Source of the DNA: Aulostomus chinensis | Lineage: Eukaryota; Chordata; Actinopteri; Syngnathiformes; Aulostomidae | DNA: 64,000 bases | Assembly (NCBI GenBank): GCA_037954235.1 | Contig: JBBMOA010000003.1 | Coordinates: 8,704,453-8,768,452, forward strand | Reading direction: 5' to 3' | Shown: positions 11,171 through 23,849 of the stretch, piece by piece | Layout: every line of letters begins with the position of its first letter | Numbering within the stretch: the stretch's first letter is position 1 | The notes under the pieces: model-generated | Told to the model about the DNA's origin: nothing | Databases searched by the model: none | Seen by the model: only the letters and a program-made list of their open reading frames with translations | Translations under genes and position numbers: made by a program

Positions 11171-14095
11171 AGTGAGTTTTCAGTCAAGTTTCAACCTGAA
11201 AGCATAGAAAGATGCATAAACTTGAAGTTACAGCTTGATTTCAGTGAGTTTTCATCAAAATACAGGAGTTCTGCATGAAGTGTTCATTTTGGCCTTCTCT
11301 CGCTGAGAAAACACTATTTGTGACCTGTGATACAAAAATGCCATAACTTTTGTTCAAAGTGAGTTTTCAGTCAAGTTTCAACCTGAAAGCATAGAAAGAT
11401 GCATAAACTTGAAGTTACAGCTTGATTTCAGTGAGTTTTCATCAAAATACAGGAGTTCTGCATGAAGTGTCCATTTTGGCTTTGTCTCGCTGAGAAAACG
11501 CTATTTGTGACCTGCGACACAGAACAGCCATAACTTTTGTTCAAAGTGAGTTTTCAGTCAAGTTTCAACCTGAAAGCATAGAAAGATGCATAAAGTTGAA
11601 GTTACAGCTTGATTTCAGTGAGTTTTCATCAAAATACAGGAGTTCTGCATGTAGTGTTCATTTTGGCCTTCTCTCGCTGAGAAAACAATATTTGTGACCT
11701 GTGATACAAAAATGCCATAACTTTTGTTCAAAGTGAGTTTTCAGTCAAGTTTCAACCTGAAAGCATAGAAAGATGCATAAACGTGAAGTTACAGCTTGAT
11801 TTCAGTGAGTTTTCATCAAAATACAGGAGTTCTGCATGAAGTGTTCATTTTGGCCTTCTCCCGCTGAGAAAACGCTATTTGTGACCTGCGACACAGAACA
11901 GCCATAACTTTTGTTCAAAGTGAGTTTTCTGTCAAGTTTCAACCTGAAAGCATATAAAGATGCATAAACTTCAAGTTACAGCTTGATTTCAGTGAGTTTT
12001 CATCAAAATACAGGAGTTCTGCATGAAGTGTTCATTTTGGCCTTCTCTCGCTGAGAAAACAATATTTGTGACCTGTGATACAAAAATGCCATAACTTTTG
12101 TTCAAAGTGAGGTTTCAGTCAAGTTTCAACCTGAAAGCATAGAAAGATGCATAAACTTGAAGTTACAGCTTGATTTCAGTGAGTTTTCATCAAAATACAG
12201 GAGTTCTGCATGAAGTGTTCATTTTGGCCTTCTCTCGCTGAGAAAACACTATTTGTGACCTGTGATACAAAAATGCCATAACTTTTGTTCAAAGTGAGTT
12301 TTCAGTCAAGTTTCAACCTGAAAGCATAGAAAGATGCATAAACTTGAAGTTACAGCTTGATTTCAGTGAGTTTTCATCAAAATACAGGAGTTCTGCATGA
12401 AGTGTTCATTTTGGCCTTCTCTCGCTGAGAAAACGGTATTTGTGACCTGCGACACAGAACAGCCATAACTTTTGTTCAAAGTGAGTTTTCAGTCAAGTTT
12501 CAACCTGAAAGCATAGAAAGATGCATAAACTTGAAGTTACAGCTTGATTTCAGTGAGTTTTCATCAAAATACAGGAGTTCTGCATGAAGTGTTCATTTTG
12601 GCCTCTCTCGCTGAGAAAACGCTATTTGTGACCTGCGACACAGAACAGCCATAACTTTTGTTCAAAGTGAGTTTTCTGTCAAGTTTCAACCTGAAATTAT
12701 AGAAAGATGCATAAACTTTAATTTACAGCTTGATTTCAGTGAGTTTTCATCAAAATACAGGAGTTCTGCATGAAGTGTTCATTTTGGCCTTCTCTCGCTG
12801 AGAAAACAATGTTTTTGACCTGTGATACAAAAATGCCATAACTTTTGTTCAAAGTGAGTATTCAGTCAAGTTTCAACCTGAAAGCATAGAAAGATGCATA
12901 AACTTGAAGTTACAGCTTGATTTCAGTGAGTTTTCATCAAAATACAGGAGTTCTGCATGAAGTGTTCATTTTTGCCTTCTCTCGCTGAGAAAACACTATT
13001 TGTGACCTGTGATACAAAAATGCCATAACTTTTGTTCAAAGTGAGTTTTCAGTCAAGTTTCAACCTGAAAGCATAGAAAGATGCATAAACTTGAAGTTAC
13101 AGCTTGATTTCAGTGAGTTTTCATCAAAATACAGGAGTTCTGCATGAAGTGTTCATTTTGGACTTCTCTCGCTGAGAAAACACTGTTTGTGACCTGTGAT
13201 ACAAAAATGCCATAACTTTTGTTCAAAGTGAGTTTTCAGTCAAGTTTCAACCTGAAAGCATAGAAAGATGCATAAACTTGAAGTTACAGCTTGATTTCAG
13301 TGAGTTTTCATCAAAATACAGGAGTTCTGCATGAAGTGTTCATTTTGGCCTTCTCTCGCTGAGAAAACACTATTTGTGACCTGTGATACAAAAATGCCAT
13401 AACTTTTTTTCAAAGTGAGGTTTCAGTCAAGTTTCAACCTGAAAGCATAGAAAGATGCTTAAACTTGAAGTTACAGCTTGATTTAAGTGAGTTTTCATCA
13501 AAATACAGGAATTTTGCATGAAGTGTTCATTTTGGCCTTCTCTCGCTGAGAAAACACTATTTGTGACCTGCGACACAAAAATGCCATAACTTTTGTTCAA
13601 AGTGAGTTTTCAGTCAAGTTTCAACCTGAAAGCATAGAAAGATGCATAAACTTGAAGTTACAGCTTGATTTCAGTGAGTTTTCATCAAAATACAGGAGTT
13701 CTGCATGAAGTGTTCATTTTTGCCTTCTCTCGCTGAGAAAACACTATTTGTGACCTGTGATACAAAAATGCCATAACTTTTGTTCAAAGTGAGTTTTCAG
13801 TCAAGTTTCAACCTGAAAGCATCGAAAGATGCATAAACTTGAAGTTACAGCTTGATTTCAGTGAGTTTTCATCAAAATACAGGAGTTCTGCATGAAGTGT
13901 TCATTTTGGCCTTCTCTCGCTGAGAAAACGGTATTTGTGACCTGCGACACAGAACAGCCATAACTTTTATTCAAAGTGAGTTTTCAGTCAAGTTTCAACC
14001 TGAAAGCACAGAAAGATGCATAAACTTGAAATTACAGCTTGATTTCAGTGAGTTTTCATCAAAATACAGGAGTTCTGCATGAAGTGTTCATTTTG
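11171..14095 (+). repeat. Core satellite without a clear higher-order period
   Basis: Mixed type A and B monomers with scattered variants and no series that I could follow at a fixed spacing. It includes a relic of the 0.9-2.6 kb 5-mer (ccattttggctttGtctc near 11,475 and catGTAgtg at about 11,650). It also includes a module at about 12,600-12,700 combining ggcctctctcg (one base deleted) with gaaaTtatag, which reappears near 26,065 and 29,803. Confidence 0.75.
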
Positions 14096-15960
14096 GTCTT
14101 CTCTCGCTGAGAAAACACAATTTGTGACCTGTGATACAAAAATGCCATAACTTTTGTTCAAAGTGAGTTTTCAGTCAAGTTTCAACCTGAAAGCATAGAA
14201 AGATGCATAAACTTGAAGTTACAGCTTGATTTCAGTGAGTTTTCATCAAAATACAGGAGTTCTGCATGAAGTGTTCATTTTGGCCTTCTCTCGCTGAGAA
14301 AACGGTATTTGTGACCTGCGACACAGAACAGCCATAACTTTTGTTCAAAGTGAGTTTTCAGTCAAGTTTCAACCTGAAAGCATAGAAGGATGCATAAACT
14401 TGAAGTTACAGCTTGATTTCAGTGAGTTTTCATCAAAATACAGGAGTTCTGCATGAAGTGTTCATTTTTGCCTTCTCTCGCTGAGAAAACACTATTTGTG
14501 ACCTGTGATACAAAAATGCCATAACTTTTGTTCAAAGTGAGTTTTCAGTCAAGTTTCAACCTGAAAGCATAGAAAGATGCATAAACTTGAAGTTACAGCT
14601 TGATTTCAGTGAGTTTTCATCAAAATACAGGAGTTCTGCATGAAGTGTTCATTTTGGCCTTCTCTCGCTGAGAAAACACTATTTGTGACCTGTGATACAA
14701 AAATGCCATAACTTTTGTTCAAAGTGAGTTTTCAGTCAAGTTTCAACCTGAAAGCATAGAAAGATGCATAAACTTGAAATTACAGCTTGATTTCAGTGAG
14801 TTTTCATCAAATACTGGAGTTCTGCATGAAGTGTTCATTTTGGCCTTCTCTCGCTGAGAAAACGGTATTTGTGACCTGCGACACAGAACAGCCATAACTT
14901 TTGTTCAAAGTGAGTTTTCAGTCAAGTTTCAACCTGAAAGCATAGAAAGATGCATAAACTTGAAGTTACAGCTTGATTTCAGTGAGTTTTCATCAAAATA
15001 CATGAGTTCTGCATGAAGTGTTCATTTTGGCCTTCTCTCGCTGAGAAAACACTATTTGTGACCTGTGATAATAAAATGCCATAACTTTTGTTCAAAGTGT
15101 GTTTTCAGTCAAGTTTCACCCTGAAAGCATAGAAAGATGCATAAAGTTGAAGTTACAGCTTGATTTCAGTGAGTTTTCATCAAAATACAGGAGTTCTGCA
15201 TGAAGTGTTCATTTTGGCCTTCTCTCGCTGAGAAAACACTATTTGTGACCTGTGATACAAAAATGCCATAACTTTTGTTCAAAGTGAGTTTTCAGTCAAG
15301 TTTCAACCTGAAAGCATAGAAAGATGCATAAACTTGAAGTTACAGCTTGATTTCAGTGAGTTTTCATCAAAATACAGGAGTTCTGCATGAAGTGTTGATT
15401 TTGGCCTTCTCTCGCTGAGAAAACACTATTTGTGACCTGTGATACAAAAATGCCATCACTTTTGTTAAAATGAGTTTTCAGTCAAGTTTCAACCTGAAAG
15501 CATAGAAAGATGCATAAACTTGAAGTTACAGCTTGAGTTCAGTGAGTTTTCATCAAAATACTGGAATTCTGCATGAAGTGTTCATTTTGGCCTTCTCTCG
15601 CTGAGAAAACACTATTTGTGACCTGCGACACAGAACAGCCATAACTTTTGTTCAAAGTGAGTTTTCTGTCAAGTTTCAACCTGAAAGCATAGAAAGATGC
15701 ATAAACTTGAAGTTACAGCTTGATTTCAGTGAGTTTTCATCAAAATACTGGAGTTCTGCATGAAGTGTTCATTTTGGCCTTCTCTCGCTGAGAAAACACT
15801 ATTTGTGACCTGCGACACAGAACAGCCATAACTTTTGTTCAAAGTGAGTTTTCTGTCAAGTTTCAACCTGAAAGCATAGAAAGATGCATAAACTTGAAGT
15901 TACAGCTTGATTTCAGTGAGTTTTCATCAAAATACAGGAGTTCTGCATGAAGTGTTCATT
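14096..15960 (+). repeat. 10-monomer segment, copy 2 of a distant duplication
   Basis: This repeats the variant series of 5,871-7,740 in the same order, offset about 8.2 kb, including the one-base deletions at about 14,810 and 15,470. Homology fades by about 15,960, where copy 1 has ctctcActgag and this copy has ctctcgctgag. A block of this size copied across an unrelated 6 kb of array indicates out-of-register exchange or conversion between distant or sister arrays, not only adjacent-unit slippage. Confidence 0.9.
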
Positions 15961-16675
15961 TTGGCCTTCTCTCGCTGAGAAAACACTATTTGTGACCTGT
16001 GATACAAAAATGCCATAACTTTTGTTCAAAGTGAGTTTTCAGTCAAGTTTCAACCTGAAAGCATAGAAAGATGCATAAACTTGAAGTTACAGCTTGATTT
16101 CAGTGAGTTTTCATCAAAATACAGGAGTTCTGCATGAAGTGTTCATTTTGGCCTTCTCTCGCTGAGAAAACACTATTTGTGACCTGTGATACAAAAATGC
16201 CATAACTTTTGTTCAAAGTGAGTTTTCAGTCAAGTTTCAACCTGAAAGCATAAAAAGATGCATAAACTTGAAGTTACAGCTTGATTTCAGTGAGTTTTCA
16301 TCAAAATACAGGAGTTCTGCATGAAGTGTTGATTTTGGCCTTCTCTCGCTGAGAAAACACTATTTGTGACCTGTGATACAAAAATGCCATAACTTTTGTT
16401 AAAATGAGTTTTCAGTCAAGTTTCAACCTGAAAGCATAGAAAGATGCATAAACTTGAAGTTACAGCTTGAGTTCAGTGAGTTTTCATCAAAATACTGGAA
16501 TTCTGCATGAAGTGTTCATTTTGGCCTTCTCTCGCTGAGAAAACACTATTTGTGACCTGCGACACAGAACAGCCATAACTTTTGTTCAAAGTGAGTTTTC
16601 TGTCAAGTTTCAACCTGAAAGCATAGAAAGATGCATAAACTTGAAGTTACAGCTTGATTTCAGTGAGTTTTCATC
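15390..16675 (+). repeat. 5-monomer duplication (934 bp)
   Basis: The series gttGattttgg, cttttgttaaaatgag, cttgaGttcag, actggAattc recurs 934 bp apart (5 x 187 minus the shared one-base deletion; the marker G is at 15,397 and 16,331). Copy 2 has ccataactttt where copy 1 has ccatCactttt. Homology ends near 15,740/16,675. It is nested on the tail of the 14.1-16.0 kb segment and so is younger than that segment's transfer. Confidence 0.85.
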
Positions 16676-18440
16676 AAAATACAGGAGTTCTGCATGAAGT
16701 GTTCATTTTGGCCTTCTCTCGCTGAGAAAACACGATTTGTGACCTGCGACACAGAACAGCCATAACTTTTGTTCAAAGTGAGTTTTCTGTCAAGTTTCAA
16801 CCTGAAAGCATAGAAAGATGCATAAACTTGAAGTTACAGCTTGATTTCAGTGAGTTTTCATCAAAATACAGGAGTTCTGCATGAAGTGTTCATTTTGGCC
16901 TTCTCTCGCTGAGAAAACACTATTTGTGACCTGTGATACAAAAATGCCATAACTTTTGTTCAAAGTGAGTTTTCAGTCAAGTTTCAACCTGAAAGCATAG
17001 AAAGATGCATAAACTTGAAGTTACAGCTTGATTTCAGTGAGTTTTCATCAAAATACAGGAGTTCTGCATGAAGTGTTCATTTTGGCCTTCTCTCGCTGAG
17101 AAAACACTGTTTGTGACCTGTGATACAAAAATGCCATAACTTTTGTTCAAAGTGAGTTTTCAGTCAAGTTTCAACCTGAAAGCATAGAAAGATGCATAAA
17201 CTTGAAGTTACAGCTTGATTTCAGTGAGTTTTCATCAAAATACAGGAGTTCTGCATGAAGTGTTCATTTTGGCCTTCTCTCGCTGAGAAAACACTATTTG
17301 TGACCTGTGATACAAAAATGCCATAACTTTTGTTCAAAGTGAGTTTTCAGTCAAGTTTCAACCTGAAAGCATAGAAAGATGCATAAACTTGAAGTTACAG
17401 CTTGATTTCAGTGAGTTTTCATCAAAATACAGGAGTTCTGCATGAAGTGTTCATTTTGGCCTTCTCTCGCTGAGAAAACACTATTTGTGACCTGTGATAC
17501 AAAAATGCCATAACTTTTGTTCAAAGTGAGTTTTCAGTCAAGTTTCAACCTGAAAGCATAGAAAGATGCATAATCTTGAAGTTACAGCTTGATTTCAGTG
17601 AGTTTTCATCAAAATACAGGAGTTCTGCATGAAGTGTTCATTTTGGCCTTCTCTCGCTGAGAAAACACTATTTGTGACCTGTGATACAAAAATGCCATAA
17701 CTTTTGTTCAAAGTGAGTTTTCAGTCAAGTTTCAACCTGAAAGCATAGAAAGATGCATAAACTTGAAGTTACAGCTTGATTTCAGTGAGTTTTCATCAAA
17801 ATACAGGAGTTCTGCATGAAGTGTTCATTTTGGCCTTCTCTCGCTGAGAAAACACTGTTTGTGACCTGTGATACAAAAATGCCATAACTTTTGTTCAAAG
17901 TGAGTTTTCAGTCAAGTTTCAACCTGAAAGCATAGAAAGATGCATAAACTTGAAGTTACAGCTTGATTTCAGTGAGTTTTCATCAAAATACAGGAGTTCT
18001 GCATGAAGTGTTCATTTTGGCCTTCTCTCGCTGAGAAAACACTATTTGTGACCTGTGATACAAAAATGCCATAACTTTTGTTCAAAGTGAGTTTTCAGTC
18101 AAGTTTCAACCTGAAAGCATAGAAAGATGCATAAACTTGAAGTTGCAGCTTGATTTCAGTGAGTTTTCATCAAAATACAGGAGTTCTGCATGAAGTGTTC
18201 ATTTTGGCCTTCTCCTGCTGAGAAAACACTATTTGTGACCTGTGATACAAAAATGCCATAACTTTTGTTCAAAGTGTGTTTTCAGTCAAGTTTCAACCTG
18301 AAAGCATAGAAAGATGCATAAACTTGAAGTTACAGCTTGATTTCAGTGAGTTTTCATCAAAATACAGGAGTTCTGCATGAAGTGTTCATTTTGGCCTTCT
18401 CTCGCTGAGAAAACACTATTTGTGACCTGTGATACAAAAA
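16676..18440 (+). repeat. Homogeneous type-B run
   Basis: Successive monomers here are nearly identical type B, with very few private variants. Those seen are cactGtttg at 17,109 and 17,857, which are 748 bp apart and suggest a 4-mer, plus single changes such as gcataaTcttg near 17,570 and gttGcagctt near 18,145. The low variation makes any higher-order period hard to see by eye. Confidence 0.8.
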
Positions 18441-21400
18441 TGCCATAACTTTTGTTAAAATTAGTTTTCAGTCAAGTTTCAACCTGAAAGCATAGAAAGA
18501 TGCATAAACTTGAAGTTACAGCTTGATTTCAGTGAGTTTTCATCAAAATACAGGAGTTCTGCATGAAGTGTTCATTTTGGCCTTCTCTCGCTGAGAAAAC
18601 ACTATTTGTGACCTGTGATACAAAAATGCCATAACTTTTGTTCAAAGTGAGTTTTCAGTCAAGTTCCAACCTGAAAGCATAGAAATATGCATAAACTTGA
18701 AGTTACAGCTTGATTTCAGTGAGTTTTCATCAAAATACAGGAGTTCTGCATGAAGTGTTCATTTTGGCCTTCTCTCGCTGAGAAAACACTATTTGTGACC
18801 TGTGATACAAAAATGCCATAACTTTTGTTCAAAGTGAGTTTTCAGTCAAGTTTCAACCTGAAAGCATAGAAAGATGCATAAACTTGAAGTTACAGCTTGA
18901 TTTCAGTGAGTTTTCATCAAAATACAGGAGTTCTGCATGAAGTGTTCATTTTGGCCTTCTCTCGCTGAGAAAACACTATTTGTGACCTGTGATACAAAAA
19001 TGCCATAACTTTTGTTCAAAGTGAGTTTTCAGTCAAGTTTCAACCTGAAAGCATAGAAAGATGCATAAACTTGAAGTTACAGCTTGATTTCAGTGAGTTT
19101 TCATCAAAATACAGGAGTTCTGCATGAAGTGTTCATTTTGGCCTTCTCTCGCTGAGAAAACACTATTTGTGACCTATGATACAAAAATGCCATAACTTTT
19201 GTTCAAAGTGAGTTTTCTGTCAAGTTTCAACCTGAAAGCATAGAAAGATGCATAAACTTGAAGTTACAGCTTGATTTCAGTGAGTTTTCATCAAAATACA
19301 GGAGTTCTGCATGAAGCGTTCATTTTGGCCTTCTCTCGCTGAGACAACACTATTTGTGACCTGTGATACAAAAATGCCATAACTTTTGTTCAAAGTGAGT
19401 TTTCAGTCAAGTTTCAACCTGAAAGCATAGAAAGATGCATAAACTTGAAGTTACAGCTTGATTTCAGTGAGTTTTCATCAAAATACAGGAGTTCTGCATG
19501 AAGTGTTCATTTTGGCCTTCTCCTGCTGAGAAAACACTATTTGTGAAATGTGATAAAAAATGCCATAACTTTTGTTCAAAGTGTGTTTTCAGTCAAGTTT
19601 CAACCTGAAAGCATAGAAAGATGCATAAACTTGAAGTTACAGCTTGATTTCAGTGAGTTTTCATCAAAATACAGGAGTTCTGCATGAAGTGTTCATTTTG
19701 GCCTTCTCTCGCTGAGAAAACACTATTTGTGACCTGTGATACAAAAATGCCATAACTTTTTTTAAAAGTGAGTTTTCAGTCAAGTTTCAACCTGAAAGCA
19801 TAGAAAGATGCATAAACTTGAAGTTACAGCTTGATTTCAGTGAGTTTTCATCAAAATAAAGGAGTTCTGCATGAAGTGTTCATTTTTGGCCTTCTCTCGC
19901 TGAGAAAACACTATTTGTGACCTGTGATACAAAAATGCCATAACTTTTGTTCAAAGTGAGTTTTCAGTCAAGTTTCAACCTGAAAGCATAGAAAGATGCA
20001 TAAACTTGAAGTTACAGCTTGATTTCAGTGAGTTTTCATCAAAATACAGGAGTTCTGCATGAAGTGTTCATTTTGGCCTTCTCTCGCTGAGAAAACACTA
20101 TTTGTGACCTATGATACAAAAATGCCATAACTTTTGTTCAAAGTGAGTTTTCTGTCAAGTTTCAACCTGAAAGCATAGAAAGATGCATAAACTTGAAGTT
20201 ACAGCTTTATTTCAGTGAGTTTTCATCAAAATACAGGAGTTCTGCATGAAGCGTTCATTTTGGCCTTCTCTCGCTGAGACAAAACACTATTTGTGACCTG
20301 TGATACAAAAATGCCATAACTTTTGTTCAAAGTGTGTTTTCAGTCAAGTTTCAACCTGAAAGCATAGAAAGATGCATAAACTTGAAGTTACAGCTTGATT
20401 TCAGTGAGTTTTCATCAAAATACAGGAGTTCTGCTTGAAGTGTTCATTTTGGCCTTCTCTCGCTGAGAAAACACTATTTGTGACCTGTGATACAAAAATG
20501 CCATAACTTTTGTTAAAATTAGTTTTCAGTCAAGTTTCAACCTGAAAGCATAGAAAGATGCATAAACTTGAAGTTACAGCTTGATTTCAGTGAGTTTTCA
20601 TCAAAATACAGGAGTTCTGCATGAAGTGTTCATTTTGGCCTTCTCTCGCTGAGAAAACACTATTTGTGACCTGTGATACAAAAATGCCATAACTTTTGTT
20701 CAAAGTGAGTTTTCAGTCAAGTTCCAACCTGAAAGCATAGAAATATGCATAAACTTGAAGTTACAGCTTGATTTCAGTGAGTTTTCATCAAAATACAGGA
20801 GTTCTGCATGAAGTGTTCATTTTGGCCTTCTCTCGCTGAGAAAACACTATTTGTGACCTGTGATACAAAAATGCCATAACTTTTGTTCAAAGTGAGTTTT
20901 CAGTCAAGTTTCAACCTGAAAGCATAGAAATATGCATAAACTTGAAGTTACAGCTTGATTTCAGTGAGTTTTCATCAAAATACAGGAGTTCTGCATGAAG
21001 TGTTCATTTTGGCCTTCTCTCGCTGAGAAAACACTATTTGTGACCTGTGATACAAAAATGCCATAACTTTTGTTCAAAGTGAGTTTTCAGTCAAGTTTCA
21101 ACCTGAAAGCATAGAAAGATGCATAAACTTGAAGTTACAGCTTGATTTCAGTGAGTTTTCATCAAAATACAGGAGTTCTGCATGAAGTGTTCATTTTGGC
21201 CTTCTCTCGCTGAGAAAACACTATTTGTGACCTATGATACAAAAATGCCATAACTTTTGTTCAAAGTGAGTTTTCTGTCAAGTTTCAACCTGAAAGCATA
21301 GAAAGATGCATAAACTTGAAGTTACAGCTTGATTTCAGTGAGTTTTCATCAAAATACAGGAGTTCTGCATGAAGCGTTCATTTTGGCCTTCTCTCGCTGA

Positions 21401-23620
21401 GACAACACTATTTGTGACCTGTGATACAAAAATGCCATAACTTTTGTTCAAAGTGAGTTTTCAGTCAAGTTTCAACCTGAAAGCATAGAAAGATGCATAA
21501 ACTTGAAGTTACAGCTTGATTTCAGTGAGTTTTCATCAAAATACAGGAGTTCTGCATGAAGTGTTCATTTTGGCCTTCTCCTGCTGAGAAAACACTATTT
21601 GTGAAATGTGATAAAAAATGCCATAACTTTTGTTCAAAGTGTGTTTTCAGTCAAGTTTCAACCTGAAAGCATAGAAAGATGCATAAACTTGAAGTTACAG
21701 CTTGATTTCAGTGAGTTTTCATCAAAATACAGGAGTTCTGCATGAAGTGTTCATTTTGGCCTTCTCTCGCTGAGAAAACACTATTTGTGACCTGTGATAC
21801 AAAAATGCCATAACTTTTGTTCAAAGTGTGTTTTCAGTCAAGTTTCAACCTGAAAGCATAGAAAGATGCATAAACTTGAAGTTACAGCTTGATTTCAGTG
21901 AGTTTTCATCAAAATACAGGAGTTCTGCATGAAGTGTTCATTGTGGCCTTCTCTCGCTGAGAAAACACTATTTGTGACCTGTGATACAAAAATGCCATAA
22001 CTTTTGTTAAAATTAGTTTTCAGTCAAGTTTCAACCTGAAAGCATAGAAAGATGCATAAACTTGAAGTTACAGCTTGATTTCAGTGAGTTTTCATCAAAA
22101 TACAGGAGTTCTGCATGAAGTGTTCATTTTGGCCTTCTCTCGCTGAGAAAACACTATTTGTGACCTGTGATACAAAAATGCCATAACTTTTGTTCAAAGT
22201 GAGTTTTCAGTCAAGTTCCAACCTGAAAGCATAGAAATATGCATAAACTTGAAGTTACAGCTTGATTTCAGTGAGTTTTCCTCAAAATACAGGAGTTCTG
22301 CATGAAGTGTTCATTTTGGCCTTCTCTCGCTGAGAAAACACTATTTGTGACCTGTGATACAAAAATGCCATAACTTTTGTTCAAAGTGAGTTTTCAGTCA
22401 AGTTTCAACCTGAAAGCATAGAAAGATGCATAAACTTGAAGTTACAGCTTGATTTCAGTGAGTTTTCATCAAAATACAGGAGTTCTGCATGAAGTGTTCA
22501 TTTTGGCCTTCTCTCGCTGAGAAAACACTATTTGTGACCTATGATACAAAAATGCCATAACTTTTGTTCAAAGTGAGTTTTCTGTCAAGTTTCAACCTGA
22601 AAGCATAGAAAGATGCATAAACTTGAAGTTACAGCTTTATTTCAGTGAGTTTTCATCAAAATACAGGAGTTCTGCATGAAGCGTTCATTTTGGCCTTCTC
22701 TCGCTGAGACAACACTATTTGTGACCTGTGATACAAAAATGCCATAACTTTTGTTCAAAGTGAGTTTTCAGTCAAGTTTCAACCTGAAAGCATAGAAAGA
22801 TGCATAAACTTGAAGTTACAGCTTGATTTCAGTGAGTTTTCATCAAAATACAGGAGTTCTGCATGAAGTGTTCATTTTGGCCTTCTCTCGCTGAGAAAAC
22901 ACTATTTGTGACCTGTGATACAAAAATGCCATAACTTTTGTTCAAAGTGAGTTTTCAGTCAAGTTTCAACCTGAAAGCATAGAAAGATGCATAAACTTGA
23001 AGTTACAGCTTGATATCAGTGAGTTTTCATCAAAATACAGGAGTTCTGCATGAAGTGTTCATTTTTGCCTTCTCTCGCTGAGAAAACACTATTTGTGACC
23101 TGTGATACAAAAATGCCATAACTTTTGTTCAAAGTGAGTTTTCAGTCAAGTTTCAACCTGAAAGCATAGAAAGATGCATAAACTTGAAGTTACAGCTTGA
23201 TTTCAGTGAGTTTTCATCAAAATACAGGAGTTCTGCATGAAGTGTTCATTTTGGCCTTCTCCTGCTGAGAAAACACTATTTGTGAAATGTGATAAAAAAA
23301 TGCCATAACTTTTGTTCAAAGTGTGTTTTCAGTCAAGTTTCAACCTGAAAGCATAGAAAGATGCATAAACTTGAAGTTACAGCTTGATTTCAGTGAGTTT
23401 TCATCAAAATACAGGAGTTCTGCATGAAGTGTTCATTTTGGCCTTCTCTCGCTGAGAAAACACTATTTGTGACCTGTGATACAAAAATGCCATAACTTTT
23501 GTTAAAATTTAGTTTTCAGTCAAGTTTCAACCTGAAATTATAGAAAGATGCATAAACTTGAAGTTACAGCTTGATTTCAGTGAGTTTTCATCAAAATACA
23601 GGAGTTCGGCATGAAGTGTT
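18441..23620 (+). repeat. Compound higher-order repeat with 11, 8 and 9-monomer spacings
   Basis: Markers recur at whole-monomer intervals that are not constant. caagttCcaacc lies at 18,661, 20,719 and 22,213 (2,058 and 1,494 bp, about 11 and 8 monomers). gtgaAAtgtgataaaa lies at 19,543, 21,601 and 23,282 (2,058 and 1,681 bp, about 11 and 9). gaagCgttc with gagaCaac is at 19,317, 20,252, 21,375 and 22,682. One unit has gagacaaaacac near 20,275, the only 2-base insertion in the window. The pattern suggests an 11-mer unit that later gained and lost monomers in its second and third copies. Confidence 0.8.
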
Positions 23621-23849
23621 CATTTTGGCCTTCTCTCGCTGAGAAAACACTATTTGTGACCTGTGATACAAAAATGCCATAACTTTTGTTCAAAGTGAGT
23701 TTTCAGTCAAGTTTCAACCTGAAAGCATAGAAATATGCATAAACTTGAAGTTACAGCTTGATTTCAGTGAGTTTTCATCAAAATACAGGAGTTCTGCATG
23801 AAGTGTTCATTTTGGCCTTCTCTCGCTGAGAAAACACTATTTGTGACCT

